This document shows, in pieces, positions 1-5,836 of a stretch of 6,046 bases of DNA (its first letter is position 1; each line of letters begins with the position of its first letter). Origin of the DNA: Pseudomonadota bacterium. GTDB lineage: Bacteria; Pseudomonadota; Gammaproteobacteria; Xanthomonadales; Rhodanobacteraceae. The notes under the pieces were generated by a model that saw only the letters and a list, made by a program, of their open reading frames with translations, did no database searches and had not been told where the DNA came from. A program made the translations under genes and the position numbers. The stretch lies in assembly GCA_021798675.1 (NCBI GenBank), contig JAJZGE010000133.1:1-6046 (forward strand), in the 5' to 3' direction.

Positions 1-187
1 GGCATTGCCCGCAGGCTTCGCCCTCCTGTGCTCGCTCGCACAGCAGGCCGAGCACGAAGCGCTGCACGAAGACGCGCTTGCCCAGCCCGGCCGGACCGCA
101 CAGCAGCAGTGCATGCGGCAGGGCATCGCGCTGCCGGCGTGCCTGCAGGCGCGCCCAGCTGGCGGCATGCCAGGGCATCGCGTTCAT
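1..187 (-). CDS. holB: DNA polymerase III subunit delta' (N-terminal part, runs off the left edge)
   Basis: Only the first 62 codons are present; the gene continues beyond base 1. HolB is the delta-prime subunit of the clamp-loader complex that places the beta sliding clamp on primed DNA in the cytoplasm. The visible part reads as the start of its AAA+ domain: PHALLLCGPAGLGKR at residues 24-38 holds a P-loop-like motif (GPAGLGK with Lys37, followed by Arg instead of Ser/Thr), and Cys50, Cys59 and Cys62 match the first three zinc-ligand cysteines of E. coli delta-prime, at the same numbers when the ATG at 187-185 is used. That agreement favours this start over the in-frame ATG at 178-176. The start codon overlaps the tmk stop as ATGA, so translation is probably coupled to tmk. 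The tmk-holB order is common in gammaproteobacteria. Whether this subunit binds ATP cannot be judged; E. coli delta-prime does not. Confidence 0.93.
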   Translation of the reverse strand, partial: MNAMPWHAASWARLQARRQRDALPHALLLCGPAGLGKRVFVQRFVLGLLCERAQEGEACGQC

Positions 188-819
188 GCCATCGTCCCGA
201 GCAGGGGAGCCACCGCGGTGATCGCGTCGCGCAGCACCGCCTCGGGCGATTGGCCGGCGTCGATCACGCGGAAGCGTTGGGGTTCGGCCGCAGCGCGCGC
301 GCGGTACACGGCGCGCACGCTCTCGAAAAAGCCATCGGATTCGACTTCGATGCGATCGGCCTTGCCGCGCCCGGCGGCGCGTGTGCGACCATCGGCCACG
401 GGCAGATCGAGCAACAGGGTGAGATCGGCCTTCAATCCGGCGCAGGCCCATTGCTCCAGCGCGGCGATGCGTTCGACCGGCTGGCCGCGCCCACCGCCCT
501 GGTAGGCGTAGCTGGCATCCACGTAGCGATCGCACAGCACCCAGCGCCCCACGGCCAGGGCTGGCTGCAGCACTTCGCGCACCAGCTGTGCCCGCGAGGC
601 GAACATCAGCAGCAGCTCGCTCTCCGCGCACATCGTGCGCTGCGCGGGATCGAGCAGGATGGCGCGCGTCGACTCCCCCAGCGCGGTGCCTCCGGGTTCG
701 CGTGTCAGCAACAAGTCGATGCCGCGGCCTTCGAAGTAGGCGCGCAGGCCCGCCAGCAAGGTGCTTTTGCCTGCGCCCTCGCCACCTTCCAGCGTGATGA
801 AGCGACCCGTTTCACTCAT
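184..819 (-). CDS. tmk: thymidylate kinase (dTMP kinase)
   Basis: Tmk phosphorylates dTMP to dTDP with ATP, the step both de novo and salvage thymidylate must pass before DNA synthesis; it is cytoplasmic. The 211-residue product has the usual family length. Visible motifs in order: P-loop EGGEGAGKST at 11-20 (Lys18), the EPGGT loop at 41-45 that contacts dTMP, the DRY motif at 97-99 followed by the conserved DASYAYQGGGRG stretch, and an arginine-rich LID region around 145-158 ending in DRIE. Arginines in the LID with none in the P-loop match the E. coli-type (type II) enzyme. The start at 819-817 places the P-loop at the normal distance from the N terminus. The gene overlaps the end of mltG by 8 bp, and its TGA overlaps the holB ATG by 4 bp. 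The sequence upstream of the start is only a poor Shine-Dalgarno match, so translation probably depends on coupling to mltG. No unusual features. Confidence 0.97.
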   Translation of the reverse strand: MSETGRFITLEGGEGAGKSTLLAGLRAYFEGRGIDLLLTREPGGTALGESTRAILLDPAQRTMCAESELLLMFASRAQLVREVLQPALAVGRWVLCDRYVDASYAYQGGGRGQPVERIAALEQWACAGLKADLTLLLDLPVADGRTRAAGRGKADRIEVESDGFFESVRAVYRARAAAEPQRFRVIDAGQSPEAVLRDAITAVAPLLGTMA

Positions 820-1837
820 GGCCGCAACGCTTCAGCTGGTAGCAGGCCACGTTGCGGTTCTGCTCGGCCAGGGTGTCGGCAAACACGTGCGTGCCGTCGC
901 CGCGCGCCACGAAGTACAGGGCGGTGCCGGGCTCCGGATGCAGCGCCGCCATGATCGCCGGCTTGCCCGGCATCGCGATCGGCGTGGGCGGCAGGCCCGG
1001 ACGGGTGTAGGTGTTGTACGGCGTGTCGGTGGTGAGGTCGGTCTTGTGGATCTTGCCCTGGTAGCGGTCGCCCATGCCGTAGATCACGCTGGGATCGGTC
1101 TGCAGCAGCATGTGGTCCTCGAGGCGGCGCACGAATACCCCGGCAATCTTCGCGCGCTCGTCGGCGCGGCCGGTTTCCTTTTCCACGATGGAGGCGAGGA
1201 TCAGCGCATCGTAAGGCGTGGCCAGCGGCAGGCCCTTGTCGCGGCCGGGCCACAGCTCGTCCAGGGTGCTGGTCATCGCCGCGTGGGCGCGCCTGAGGAT
1301 GTCGAGGTCGCTGTCGCCCTTCACGTAGGCGTAGGTCTCGGGCAGGAAGCGGCCTTCCGGCTGCTCGCCCGGCGCGCCGATCCTGCGCATGATCGTGGCA
1401 TCGTCGAGGCCGACGGTGTCGTGCTTGAGCTTGTCCGCCTTGGCCAGCGCCGCCAGCACCTCGCGGAAGGTCCAGCCGTCGACGATGGTGAAGTCCCTTT
1501 GCAGCACCTTGCCCGCCGCCATGTTGGCCAGCAGCTGGCGCGGCGTGATGCCGACCGGCGTGGCGTATTCGCCGGCATGCATGGCGCCGACCACGTGCAT
1601 CTGCATCGCCAGCAGGCGCCAGTACAGCGGCGAGGCGCTGCTCAACCCTTCGGCGCGCAGCTGCTTGACGATCTCCTTGAAACTGCTGCCGCGACCGATG
1701 TCGATGCTCCTGCCCTGCGCGGAGACATGCAGCGGCGCGGTACCGAAGCGGCTGAAGTCGCGCCAGCCCCAGACCGCGCAGCCGATCGCCGCGATCAGCA
1801 ACGCGAGGATGATGTTGCGCCAGCTTCTGCCTTTCAT
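812..1837 (-). CDS. mltG: endolytic murein transglycosylase MltG (YceG family)
   Basis: MltG is an inner-membrane lytic transglycosylase that cuts inside newly made glycan strands and is thought to act as a terminase of peptidoglycan polymerisation. The 341-residue product matches the E. coli length (about 340). Residues 9-24 form a hydrophobic N-terminal anchor after the basic start MKGRSWR; a LysM-like region follows (about 44-115, including AGEYATP at 88-94), then the YceG catalytic domain with EGRFLPETYAY at 161-171, ASIVEKET at 215-222 (Glu219 aligns with the catalytic Glu218 of E. coli), LLQTDPSVIYGMG at 244-256 and YNTYTRPGLPPTPIAMPG at 274-291. The ATG at 1837-1835 is chosen because it starts the anchor directly and overlaps the pabC TGA as ATGA; the reading frame stays open upstream but only inside pabC. 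The 3' end overlaps tmk by 8 bp. Between folate genes and tmk, this is its usual gammaproteobacterial position. All key residues are intact. Confidence 0.96.
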   Translation of the reverse strand: MKGRSWRNIILALLIAAIGCAVWGWRDFSRFGTAPLHVSAQGRSIDIGRGSSFKEIVKQLRAEGLSSASPLYWRLLAMQMHVVGAMHAGEYATPVGITPRQLLANMAAGKVLQRDFTIVDGWTFREVLAALAKADKLKHDTVGLDDATIMRRIGAPGEQPEGRFLPETYAYVKGDSDLDILRRAHAAMTSTLDELWPGRDKGLPLATPYDALILASIVEKETGRADERAKIAGVFVRRLEDHMLLQTDPSVIYGMGDRYQGKIHKTDLTTDTPYNTYTRPGLPPTPIAMPGKPAIMAALHPEPGTALYFVARGDGTHVFADTLAEQNRNVACYQLKRCGHE

Positions 1838-2649
1838 GCCTGCTCCACAGCGAAACCCAGCCCGCGCCAATGCGCCTGCATCGCACGGGTTACCGGACCG
1901 GGGGCGAACACCGTATCGCCCACGGCCTGAACGGGCAGGATGCCGCGAACACTGGAACTTAGGAAGAGTTCGCTGGCGGCGAGGCACTCGGCCAGCGGCA
2001 GGTCGCGCACCTGCACGTCAGGCAACACGTCCAGCAATTCGGCGCGCAGCACGCCGGCCACGCCGCAACGATCGACGCGCGGGGTCACCGGCACGCCGCC
2101 GATCACCGCAAACAGGTTGGCCGCGGTGGCCGAGACCGCGTTGCCGCGCAGGTCGCACAGCAACCCCTCGGCGATCGCCGGATCGCTCCACTCGGCGCGC
2201 GCCAGCACCTGTTCCAGCCGGTTGAGGTGCTTGATGCCGGCGAGCAGGGGCTGCTCGGCGAGGCGCGTTTCGCACAGGTGCAGGCGCACGCCGTCGCGGC
2301 ATGCCGCCACGCCTGTCGCCGGCATCGGAAACGCCGCCACGATGCGGGTGACGCATGGCGCCTCGGGCATCGCATAGCCACGCTGGCCCACCCCGCGGGT
2401 GAGCGTGATGCGCAGCACGGCACTTGCCATGTCCTGCGTCGCCGACTGCGCTTCGCGCCACAGCAGCGCGCAATCCGGCGCCGGCAGACGCAATCGCCCG
2501 CAACCGTGCGCCAGCCGCTGCATGTGGCGCGGCCACAACGGCGCCACGCCGTCCACGAAGCGGATCGTCTCGAACAGGCCGTCGCCGTAGAGCAGGCCGC
2601 GATCCAGCGCGGAGACGCGCTCCTGCACCCGGCCGTCGACCAGCATCAT
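1834..2649 (-). CDS. pabC: 4-amino-4-deoxychorismate lyase (PLP, class IV aminotransferase fold)
   Basis: PabC removes pyruvate from 4-amino-4-deoxychorismate to give 4-aminobenzoate, the aromatic precursor of folate. The 271-residue product fits the family (E. coli about 269) and lines up without gaps over the first 180 residues with the E. coli protein as I recall it: DRGLLYGDGLFETIR at 16-30, LTRGVGQRGY at 83-92, AGIKHLNRLEQVLAR at 137-151 with Lys140 as the expected Schiff-base lysine, ATAANLF at 174-180, and TPRVDRCGVAGVLR at 189-202. One oddity is Ser173 where most fold-type IV enzymes have the glutamate that contacts the PLP ring nitrogen. Start: ATG at 2649-2647 overlaps the pabB stop as ATGA and matches the E. 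coli N terminus; the next codon is also ATG. The 3' end overlaps mltG by 4 bp. A related D-amino-acid or branched-chain aminotransferase is the alternative, but the LKHLNR-type motif and adjacent pabB favour PabC. Confidence 0.93.
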   Translation of the reverse strand: MMLVDGRVQERVSALDRGLLYGDGLFETIRFVDGVAPLWPRHMQRLAHGCGRLRLPAPDCALLWREAQSATQDMASAVLRITLTRGVGQRGYAMPEAPCVTRIVAAFPMPATGVAACRDGVRLHLCETRLAEQPLLAGIKHLNRLEQVLARAEWSDPAIAEGLLCDLRGNAVSATAANLFAVIGGVPVTPRVDRCGVAGVLRAELLDVLPDVQVRDLPLAECLAASELFLSSSVRGILPVQAVGDTVFAPGPVTRAMQAHWRGLGFAVEQA

Positions 2650-3998
2650 GCGTCCGCCGCTCCCAGCGCGCGCAGCAGGCCGCGCGCCTTGGCGCGGGTT
2701 TCGTCGAGCTCCCTGTCCGCCACCGAGTCAGCCACGATGCCGGCGCCCGCACGCAGGCTTACCGTGTCGCCGGCCAGCGTGAGCGTGCGGATCAGGATGT
2801 TGAGGTCGAGGTCGCCATTGACGTCGAGATAGCCCAGCGCGCCGGTGTAGGCGCCGCGCGGGGCGTCCTCGAGCGCGGCGATGATCTCCATGCAGCGCAC
2901 CTTGGGGCAGCCGGTGATGGTGCCGCCGGGGAACACCGCGGCGATCGCCTGCCCCGGTGTCACGCCTTCGCGCAAACGGCCGCGCACGTTGGAGACGATG
3001 TGGTGCACATGGGCGTAGCTCTCCACCGTCATCAGCTCGTCCACCTCGACCGTGCCGGGCACGCAGACGCGGCCGAGATCGTTGCGTTCGAGGTCGATCA
3101 GCATAACGTGCTCGGCGCGCTCCTTGGGATGCGCGACCAGTTCGCGGATGCGCGCACCGTCATCGTCGCCGTCCGTGCGCGGCCGGGTGCCGGCGATGGG
3201 GCGCGTCTGCGCAAGGCCCCCGCGCACCTCCACCAGCCGCTCGGGCGAGGAACTGGCGATCGCCCAGCCGGGCTGCTGCAGCAGCCCGGCAAACGGCGCA
3301 GGGTTGGCGCGGCGCAGGGCGGCATGCAGTGCCGCCGGCGTGGGCGGCTCGGTGTAATGCGCGCGCCAGGCGCGCGACAGGTTCACCTGGAAAATGTCGC
3401 CCGCCTGCAGGTGTTCGTGGATGCGTGCCACGCCGTCAAGGAAGTGCGACGGCTCGTCCTCGACCAGTTGCACGGGCGACGGCAGGGCGGGAAGCGACGG
3501 CGTCGCTGCGAGGTCGGCCTGCAGCGCGTCGAGCAGGTGTTCGCTGCCCGCCTCGGCCACCAGCACGGTGCAATCGCGCGCGTGGTCCACGATCGCGGCG
3601 ACCGGGCAGCGCAGGGCCAACGCCGTCGGCAGCACGGCATCGGCGCGCAGCCGCAGCTTCGGCTCGATCTCGCCGGCCAGCTCGTAGCACAGCAACAGCG
3701 CCCAGCCGCCGTGGAACGGCAGGCCGTCGTCCTCGCGCGGCTGGCGCCCGGCCTGCCACGCGGCATCCAGCGCGTCGAGAAAGCGCGCACCGACGACGTC
3801 GCCGGCGCCGTTGCGCACATGGCCGTCCGCAGCGAGCGCCAGGCTGTCCTGCGGAAACGCGAACAGGATGTCGAAGCGCGCCTGCGGCGTGCCGTGCAGG
3901 ACGCTTTCGAGCAGGCAGGGGTAGCGCTGCGGAAAAGCAGCGGCCGGCGCGAGCAGATCGCGCCGGCCGCCGAGGATGCGACGATGGCAGGCCGTCAC
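2646..3998 (-). CDS. pabB: aminodeoxychorismate synthase component I, GTG start
   Basis: PabB aminates chorismate to 4-amino-4-deoxychorismate using ammonia from the glutaminase PabA; the product goes to PabC, encoded next door. The 450-residue length is close to E. coli PabB (453). The N-terminal half has LLES at 29-32 (the tryptophan-site motif of this superfamily) and [17 protein letters not shown] at 97-113. The chorismate-binding half has DIFQVNLSR at 201-209, SSSPERLVE at 249-257, [10 protein letters not shown] at 265-274, [14 protein letters not shown] at 297-310, HHIVSNVRG at 332-340, [11 protein letters not shown] at 356-366 and YTGALGY at 384-390. The nucleophilic Lys of E. coli PIKGT is Ala269 here. 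There is no ATG before residue 299, so the start is taken as GTG at 3998-3996, in frame and overlapping the fabF TGA as GTGA. No PabA domain is fused and no pabA lies nearby. TrpE is the alternative, but the length and the pabC neighbour argue against it. Confidence 0.92.
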   Translation of the reverse strand: MTACHRRILGGRRDLLAPAAAFPQRYPCLLESVLHGTPQARFDILFAFPQDSLALAADGHVRNGAGDVVGARFLDALDAAWQAGRQPREDDGLPFHGGWALLLCYELAGEIEPKLRLRADAVLPTALALRCPVAAIVDHARDCTVLVAEAGSEHLLDALQADLAATPSLPALPSPVQLVEDEPSHFLDGVARIHEHLQAGDIFQVNLSRAWRAHYTEPPTPAALHAALRRANPAPFAGLLQQPGWAIASSSPERLVEVRGGLAQTRPIAGTRPRTDGDDDGARIRELVAHPKERAEHVMLIDLERNDLGRVCVPGTVEVDELMTVESYAHVHHIVSNVRGRLREGVTPGQAIAAVFPGGTITGCPKVRCMEIIAALEDAPRGAYTGALGYLDVNGDLDLNILIRTLTLAGDTVSLRAGAGIVADSVADRELDETRAKARGLLRALGAADA

Positions 3999-5233
3999 AC
4001 GCGACGGAACGCCAGCGTGCCGTTGGTGCCGCCAAAGCCGAACGAATTCGAGAGCGCCACCTCCAGCTTCGCTTCGCGCGCGACGTGCGGCACGAAGTCG
4101 AGGTCGCAGCCCTCGCCCGGCTCGTCCAGGTTGATGGTCGGCGGCAGCACCTGGTCGCGCAGCGCGAGGATAGTGAAGATCGCTTCCACCCCGCCCGCCG
4201 CGCCGAGCAGGTGGCCGGTCACCGACTTGGTCGAGCTCATCGCCAGCTGGTAGGCGTGGTCGCCGAACACGCGCTTGGCCGCCAGCACCTCGCCCAGGTC
4301 GCCCAGCGGCGTCGAGGTGCCGTGTGCGTTGACGTACTGCACGTCGGCCGGGTTGAGGCCAGCGTCCTTCAGCGCGCTGTCCATGCAACGGGCCGCACCT
4401 TCGCCGCCCTCGCTGGGCGCGGTGATGTGGAAGGCGTCGCCGCTCATGCCGAAGCCCACGAGCTCCGCGTAGATGCGCGCGCCGCGCGCCTTGGCGTGTT
4501 CGTATTCCTCCAGCACCAGCACGCCGGCGCCGTCGGACAGCACGAAACCGTCGCGATCCTTGTCCCACGGCCGGCTGGCCCAGGCCGGCTCGTCGTTGCG
4601 GGTGGACATCGCCTTGGCCGAGCAGAAGCCCGCCATCGCCGTGCCGGTGGTGGCGAACTCGGCGCCGCCGGCGATCATCACGTCGGCGTCGCCGTACTGG
4701 ATCATGCGCGCGGCCAGCCCGATGTTGTGCGTGCCGGTGGTGCAGGCGGTGACGCAGGCGATGTTCGGGCCCTTCAGGCCGTACATGATCGACAGGTGGC
4801 CGGACACCATGTTGATGATCGAACTGGGTACGAAGAACGGCGACACGCGGCGCGGGCCCTTCTCGTGCAGTTCGATCGAGGTGTGCTCGATGGTGTGCAG
4901 GCCACCGATGCCGGCCGCCACCGCCACGCCGATGCGCGGCGCGTTGGCCTCGGTCACTTCCAGCCCGGAATCCTTCAGCGCCTGCGTGCCCGCGGCGATG
5001 CCGTAGTGGATGAAGGGATCCATCTTCTTGATCTCTTTCGGCGCGATCCACTGCGCCGCGTCGAAATCCTTCACCTGGCCGGCGATGCGCGTGGCGTAAG
5101 TGGACGCATCGAAATGGGTCACCGGACCGATGCCGCTGGCGCCCTTGAGGATGTTGCCCCAGGCCGTGGGCAGGTCGTTGCCGACCGGCGAGATGATGCC
5201 CATGCCGGTCACTACCACGCGTCGCTTGCTCAT
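3995..5233 (-). CDS. fabF: beta-ketoacyl-ACP synthase II (KAS II)
   Basis: FabF condenses malonyl-ACP with acyl-ACP in the elongation cycle of type II fatty-acid synthesis; in E. coli it makes cis-vaccenate and adjusts the membrane to temperature. The 412-residue product matches the family (E. coli 413). The thiolase-fold Cys-His-His triad is complete: Cys164 in [12 protein letters not shown], His304 in [12 protein letters not shown] and His341 in [12 protein letters not shown], with the supporting Lys336 in SSTKS and the glycine loop SFGFGGTNG at 397-405. Start: ATG at 5233-5231, preceded at 7 nt by a strong Shine-Dalgarno, gives the standard [12 protein letters not shown] terminus; the open frame extends further upstream to 5314 but codes for unrelated sequence. 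It follows acpP after 190 bp containing a terminator-like hairpin, so it may have reduced read-through or its own promoter. Its TGA overlaps the GTG of pabB. Confidence 0.98.
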   Translation of the reverse strand: MSKRRVVVTGMGIISPVGNDLPTAWGNILKGASGIGPVTHFDASTYATRIAGQVKDFDAAQWIAPKEIKKMDPFIHYGIAAGTQALKDSGLEVTEANAPRIGVAVAAGIGGLHTIEHTSIELHEKGPRRVSPFFVPSSIINMVSGHLSIMYGLKGPNIACVTACTTGTHNIGLAARMIQYGDADVMIAGGAEFATTGTAMAGFCSAKAMSTRNDEPAWASRPWDKDRDGFVLSDGAGVLVLEEYEHAKARGARIYAELVGFGMSGDAFHITAPSEGGEGAARCMDSALKDAGLNPADVQYVNAHGTSTPLGDLGEVLAAKRVFGDHAYQLAMSSTKSVTGHLLGAAGGVEAIFTILALRDQVLPPTINLDEPGEGCDLDFVPHVAREAKLEVALSNSFGFGGTNGTLAFRRV

Positions 5234-5240
5234 GCTGTTT

Positions 5241-5246
5241 TCCTTC
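5241..5246 (-). promoter_or_regulatory. fabF ribosome binding site
   Basis: On the minus strand the six bases read GAAGGA, ending 7 nt before the ATG at 5233. This fixes the fabF start against the longer open frame that begins at 5314, and it is the strongest Shine-Dalgarno match I see in the window. Confidence 0.8.
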
Positions 5247-5251
5247 GTGTT

Positions 5252-5281
5252 ACGGGGAGCCGGCCTGCGGCCGCCTCCCGT
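5252..5281 (-). other. GC-rich hairpin just upstream of the fabF ribosome binding site
   Basis: Arms 5252-5265 and 5269-5281 pair around a 3-nt loop with one bulged base (5254) and one C/C mismatch (5260/5274), giving about 12 pairs, mostly G-C. There is no T-tract after it on either strand, so it is not a standard intrinsic terminator. In the fabF transcript it would end 5 nt before the Shine-Dalgarno, where it could stabilise a processed 5' end or affect ribosome access. Its function is inference. Confidence 0.45.
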
Positions 5282-5345
5282 CGTTCGCGGATGCCCGTGG
5301 CCATGGCGCACCATACGGGATCGGACGTTACAAGTTGCAGAAACG

Positions 5346-5372
5346 AAAACTGCGCCATGTCGGCGCAGCTTC
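5346..5372 (-). terminator. intrinsic terminator-like hairpin after acpP
   Basis: On the minus strand, CTGCGCC (5368-5362), a 5-nt loop GACAT and GGCGCAG (5356-5350) form a perfect 7-bp GC-rich stem, followed directly by TTTT, C, TTT (5349-5342). Outer A-T and G-T pairs with the T-tract could extend the stem to 11 bp. It begins about 50 nt after the acpP stop and 110 nt before the fabF start. It would end most acpP transcripts while letting part of them read into fabF, which fits the much higher demand for carrier protein than for FabF in bacteria. Efficiency cannot be judged from sequence alone. Confidence 0.65.
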
Positions 5373-5423
5373 CGGTACCGCTTGCGAAGCAGTGGCGCAT
5401 GGCGCCCGGCTGCCCCGGCTCGA

Positions 5424-5663
5424 TCAGTCCTTGGAGTGGGCCTTGATGTAGTCCACGGCCTGCTGCACGGTGGTGATCTTCTCGGCGTCCTCGTCCGGAA
5501 TCTCGGTCTCGAACTCTTCTTCCAGCGCCATCACCAGCTCGACGGTGTCGAGCGAGTCGGCGCCCAGGTCGTCCACGAACGAAGCATTCGCCGTGACTTC
5601 ATCTTCCTTGACGCCCAACTGTTCGACGACGATCTTCTTGACGCGCTCTTCGATGGTGCTCAT
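5424..5663 (-). CDS. acpP: acyl carrier protein
   Basis: AcpP carries growing acyl chains, and donates them to lipid synthesis, on a 4'-phosphopantetheine arm added by holo-ACP synthase; it is among the most abundant cytoplasmic proteins. The 79-residue, very acidic product matches the family length (E. coli 78). The prosthetic-group site is Ser37 in [18 protein letters not shown] at 34-51, the helix II region recognised by Fab enzymes; the N terminus [12 protein letters not shown] and the tail [10 protein letters not shown] are also typical. Start: ATG at 5663-5661 with GGGAG ending 7 nt upstream (5675-5671); the frame is open back to 5840 but the upstream part is unlike ACP and crosses the promoter. 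It lies between fabG and fabF as in most proteobacteria. A good -10 box about 60 nt upstream and a terminator-like hairpin downstream suggest that it can also be made as a short monocistronic mRNA. Confidence 0.98.
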   Translation of the reverse strand: MSTIEERVKKIVVEQLGVKEDEVTANASFVDDLGADSLDTVELVMALEEEFETEIPDEDAEKITTVQQAVDYIKAHSKD

Positions 5664-5692
5664 TGCAAATCTCCCACGGGGAATGTGTTGTA

Positions 5693-5720
5693 CGCCGGCC
5701 TGCGACCGGCAAGACCGGCG
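5693..5720 (-). other. structured leader of acpP mRNA: alternative CCGG hairpins
   Basis: In the predicted acpP leader, CGCCGG (5720-5715) can pair with CCGGCG (5698-5693), while the middle segment GCCGG (5710-5706) can pair with part of the same right arm (5698-5694). The two stems exclude each other. The segment is close to where transcription should start from the TACAAT box, so one arm may sit at the very 5' end of the mRNA. It could protect the mRNA end or simply reflect GC-rich sequence. Confidence 0.35.
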
Positions 5721-5721
5721 G

Positions 5722-5750
5722 ATTGTAGTGGCTAAGCGGCGAGGCCGCCA
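5722..5750 (-). promoter_or_regulatory. acpP: candidate sigma-70 promoter for acpP
   Basis: The minus strand reads TACAAT at 5727-5722, one mismatch from the TATAAT consensus and unusually AT-rich for this region. A 17-bp spacer puts TGGCGG at 5750-5745 as the -35 position, which is a poor match to TTGACA. Transcription would start near 5715-5718, giving a leader of about 50-55 nt before the acpP ATG. A separate acpP promoter inside the fab cluster is known from E. coli; here it is inferred from position and the -10 box. Confidence 0.5.
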
Positions 5751-5770
5751 CGCGTTCCGCCGACTGGGCC

Positions 5771-5788
5771 AAAAAAGCGATTGTCGCC
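5771..5788 (-). terminator. weak terminator-like element after fabG
   Basis: On the minus strand a short stem GCGA/TCGC (5787-5784 with 5780-5777, loop CAA, plus a possible outer G-T pair) is followed by six T (5776-5771). It lies about 50 nt beyond the fabG stop and before the acpP promoter. The T-run is good but the stem is too short for a confident call, so at most it would end part of the fabG transcripts. Confidence 0.3.
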
Positions 5789-5836
5789 GAAAATCCGACC
5801 ATGCGCGACAGTTTGGGCGGGCGTTTGAAACTGCCG

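Noticed and set aside
1838..1987. A 50-residue N-terminal extension of MltG starting at 1987
   Set aside because: It is an out-of-frame reading of the 3' end of pabC and would place basic, non-hydrophobic sequence before the membrane anchor. The ATG at 1837 with an ATGA overlap is standard.
2646..3998. Anthranilate synthase component I (trpE) because of the PIAGT motif
   Set aside because: Length near 450, the YELAGEIEP region and the overlap with pabC fit PabB better; the motif alone does not separate the families.
2646..5051. An 801-residue minus-strand protein covering pabB plus most of fabF in another frame
   Set aside because: Only the last 450 residues resemble PabB; the upstream part is an out-of-frame reading of fabF. 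The GTG at 3998 gives the normal family length.
5234..5314. An N-terminally longer FabF starting at 5314
   Set aside because: The added residues cross the GC-rich hairpin and the Shine-Dalgarno; [12 protein letters not shown] is the normal terminus.
5300..5345. A fabF promoter between the acpP terminator and fabF (TATGGT near 5312-5317 on the minus strand)
   Set aside because: No reasonable -35 lies at 16-18 bp from it; the TTGTAA nearby is only 12 bp away. Too weak to annotate.
2424..5446. Very long plus-strand open frames (609 codons at 2424-4253, 705 codons at 3329-5446)
   Set aside because: They are antisense to fabF, pabB, pabC and the acpP-fabF gap, have low-complexity Arg/Ala/His/Gly-rich translations with no recognisable motif, and arise because GC-rich codon use leaves few stops on the opposite strand.
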